In this document: one piece after another, positions 6,802 to 7,608 of the stretch
Layout of the letters: every line of letters starts with the position of its first letter
How positions within the stretch are numbered: the first letter of the stretch is position 1
Assembly: GCA_030622375.1 (NCBI GenBank)
Contig: JAUXGC010000058.1
Span: 1 to 7,608, forward strand
Direction of reading: 5' to 3'
Origin: Sulfurovum sp.
GTDB lineage: Bacteria > Campylobacterota > Campylobacteria > Campylobacterales > Sulfurovaceae
DNA length: 7,608 nt
Notes under the pieces: generated by a model
The model's input: only the letters and a program-made list of their open reading frames with translations
The model's database searches: none
What the model was told of the DNA's origin: nothing
Position numbers and translations under genes: made by a program

Positions 6802-7608
6802 TTAACTGTCAGATATACCGTACTCTTTTCCATAATTCTCAACAACAAAATCTATATCTTTGTCTCCTCTGCCAGAGAGGTTAACTAAAATCGTACCAAT
6901 GTTTGGCTCTTTGGCTAGTTTTGTGGCATATGCTATAGCATGTGCTGACTCAATAGCAGGGATGATACCTTCTTCTCTAGAGAGTTCAAAAAATGCATCT
7001 ATAGCCTCTTTATCATTGATAGTAGTATAATTTACGCGTCCAAGGTCCTTAAGGTAGGCGTGCTGTGGTCCGACAGACGGATAGTCAAGACCACTCGCAA
7101 CAGAATAAACTTCCTCAGGTTCACCTTTCTCATTTTGGAGCATATATGATTTAAAGCCATGCATAACTCCTGGTTTTCCTTTGGCCATAGTTGCAGCATG
7201 TTCTCCCGGTGTTTCGAGGTCTCTTCCTGCTGGTTCTACACCGTGCATGGCTACACTTTTATCATCCATAAATGCTGTGAATAGTCCCAAGGCATTTGAA
7301 CCACCACCTACACAAGCAATAAGATTGTCTGGCAATTTCCCTGTCATTTGCATAAATTGTTCTTTAGCTTCTACTCCTACAATAGTTTGAAAGTCTCTGA
7401 CCATTTTAGGAAAAGGGTGGGGTCCTACCACGGAGCCGATGGCATAAAACTGGGTAATGGGGTCACCCAAATAGGCTTGAAATGCGCTGTCAACAGCCTC
7501 TTTAAGTGTGCGACGACCATGCGTTACAGGGATGACATTTGCACCTAGTATATGCATACGCACTACATTAGGATGCTCTTTCACCATATCAACTTCACCC
7601 ATGTAAAT
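6802..7608 (-). CDS. trpB: Tryptophan synthase beta subunit TrpB, N-terminus cut by window end
   Basis: TrpB condenses indole with L-serine to make tryptophan, using pyridoxal phosphate, as the partner of TrpA in the cytoplasm. About 268 C-terminal residues are present and the frame stays open to the window edge. The methionine at 7602 is internal (IYMGEVD), matching the middle of TrpB, so about one third is missing, including the lysine that binds PLP. Counting from that methionine, visible motifs are [13 protein letters not shown] (60-72), the PLP phosphate loop GGGSNA (99-104), GVEP (121-124, the catalytic-site Glu region), [14 protein letters not shown] (171-184), [12 protein letters not shown] (211-222) and NLSGRGDKD (241-249), whose Ser contacts the PLP ring nitrogen. 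These fit canonical TrpB1 rather than the TrpB2 type. The gene is followed by a hairpin and then by an ABC-F gene, not trpA, so trpB appears to end its transcription unit here. Confidence 0.97.
   Translation of the reverse strand: MYMGEVDMVKEHPNVVRMHILGANVIPVTHGRRTLKEAVDSAFQAYLGDPITQFYAIGSVVGPHPFPKMVRDFQTIVGVEAKEQFMQMTGKLPDNLIACVGGGSNALGLFTAFMDDKSVAMHGVEPAGRDLETPGEHAATMAKGKPGVMHGFKSYMLQNEKGEPEEVYSVASGLDYPSVGPQHAYLKDLGRVNYTTINDKEAIDAFFELSREEGIIPAIESAHAIAYATKLAKEPNIGTILVNLSGRGDKDIDFVVENYGKEYGISDS

Noticed and set aside
7600..7602. ATG at 7602 as the true trpB start
   Set aside because: The upstream codons still match TrpB (IYMG) and the PLP lysine region is missing, so the gene is cut by the window edge.

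Overview
The window is AT-rich and densely coding, and it reads as ordinary chromosome from a Campylobacterota-type (epsilonproteobacterial) organism such as the Sulfurovum/Sulfurimonas group. That placement is inferred from the style of the MetH, TrpB and ABC-F proteins, the codon use, and promoters that carry a clear extended -10 box without a recognisable -35 box. No search was run. I see no tRNA, rRNA, CRISPR array, insertion sequence, attachment site or phage gene.

Layout. The left 2.9 kb is the plus-strand 3' part of metH, cobalamin-dependent methionine synthase, cut by the window start. It retains the end of the homocysteine domain and the complete folate, cobalamin and AdoMet-reactivation domains. 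A short intergenic region with a clear stem-loop separates it from four minus-strand genes that converge on it. Read in their transcription direction, from the right edge leftwards, these are: trpB (tryptophan synthase beta, N-terminus cut by the window end); an ABC-F ATPase resembling YheS; a SUKH (SMI1/KNR4) family protein 21 nt downstream; and a predicted lipoprotein with the pattern of a compact catalase-superfamily domain.

Transcription. trpB is followed by a long hairpin that may terminate it. The ABC-F gene then has its own extended -10 box, so the ABC-F and SUKH genes look like a two-gene operon. The lipoprotein gene has a second promoter of the same type, plus a strong ribosome binding site in front of a TTG start, so it is probably an independent unit. 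The genes share no obvious pathway: metH and trpB are amino-acid biosynthesis, ABC-F acts at the ribosome, SUKH proteins are often immunity or regulatory proteins, and the lipoprotein would act in the periplasm.

The most noteworthy item is the lipoprotein, where candidate equivalents of the catalase distal His, Ser and Asn and of the proximal heme Tyr can all be picked out. I found no convincing new multi-gene system.
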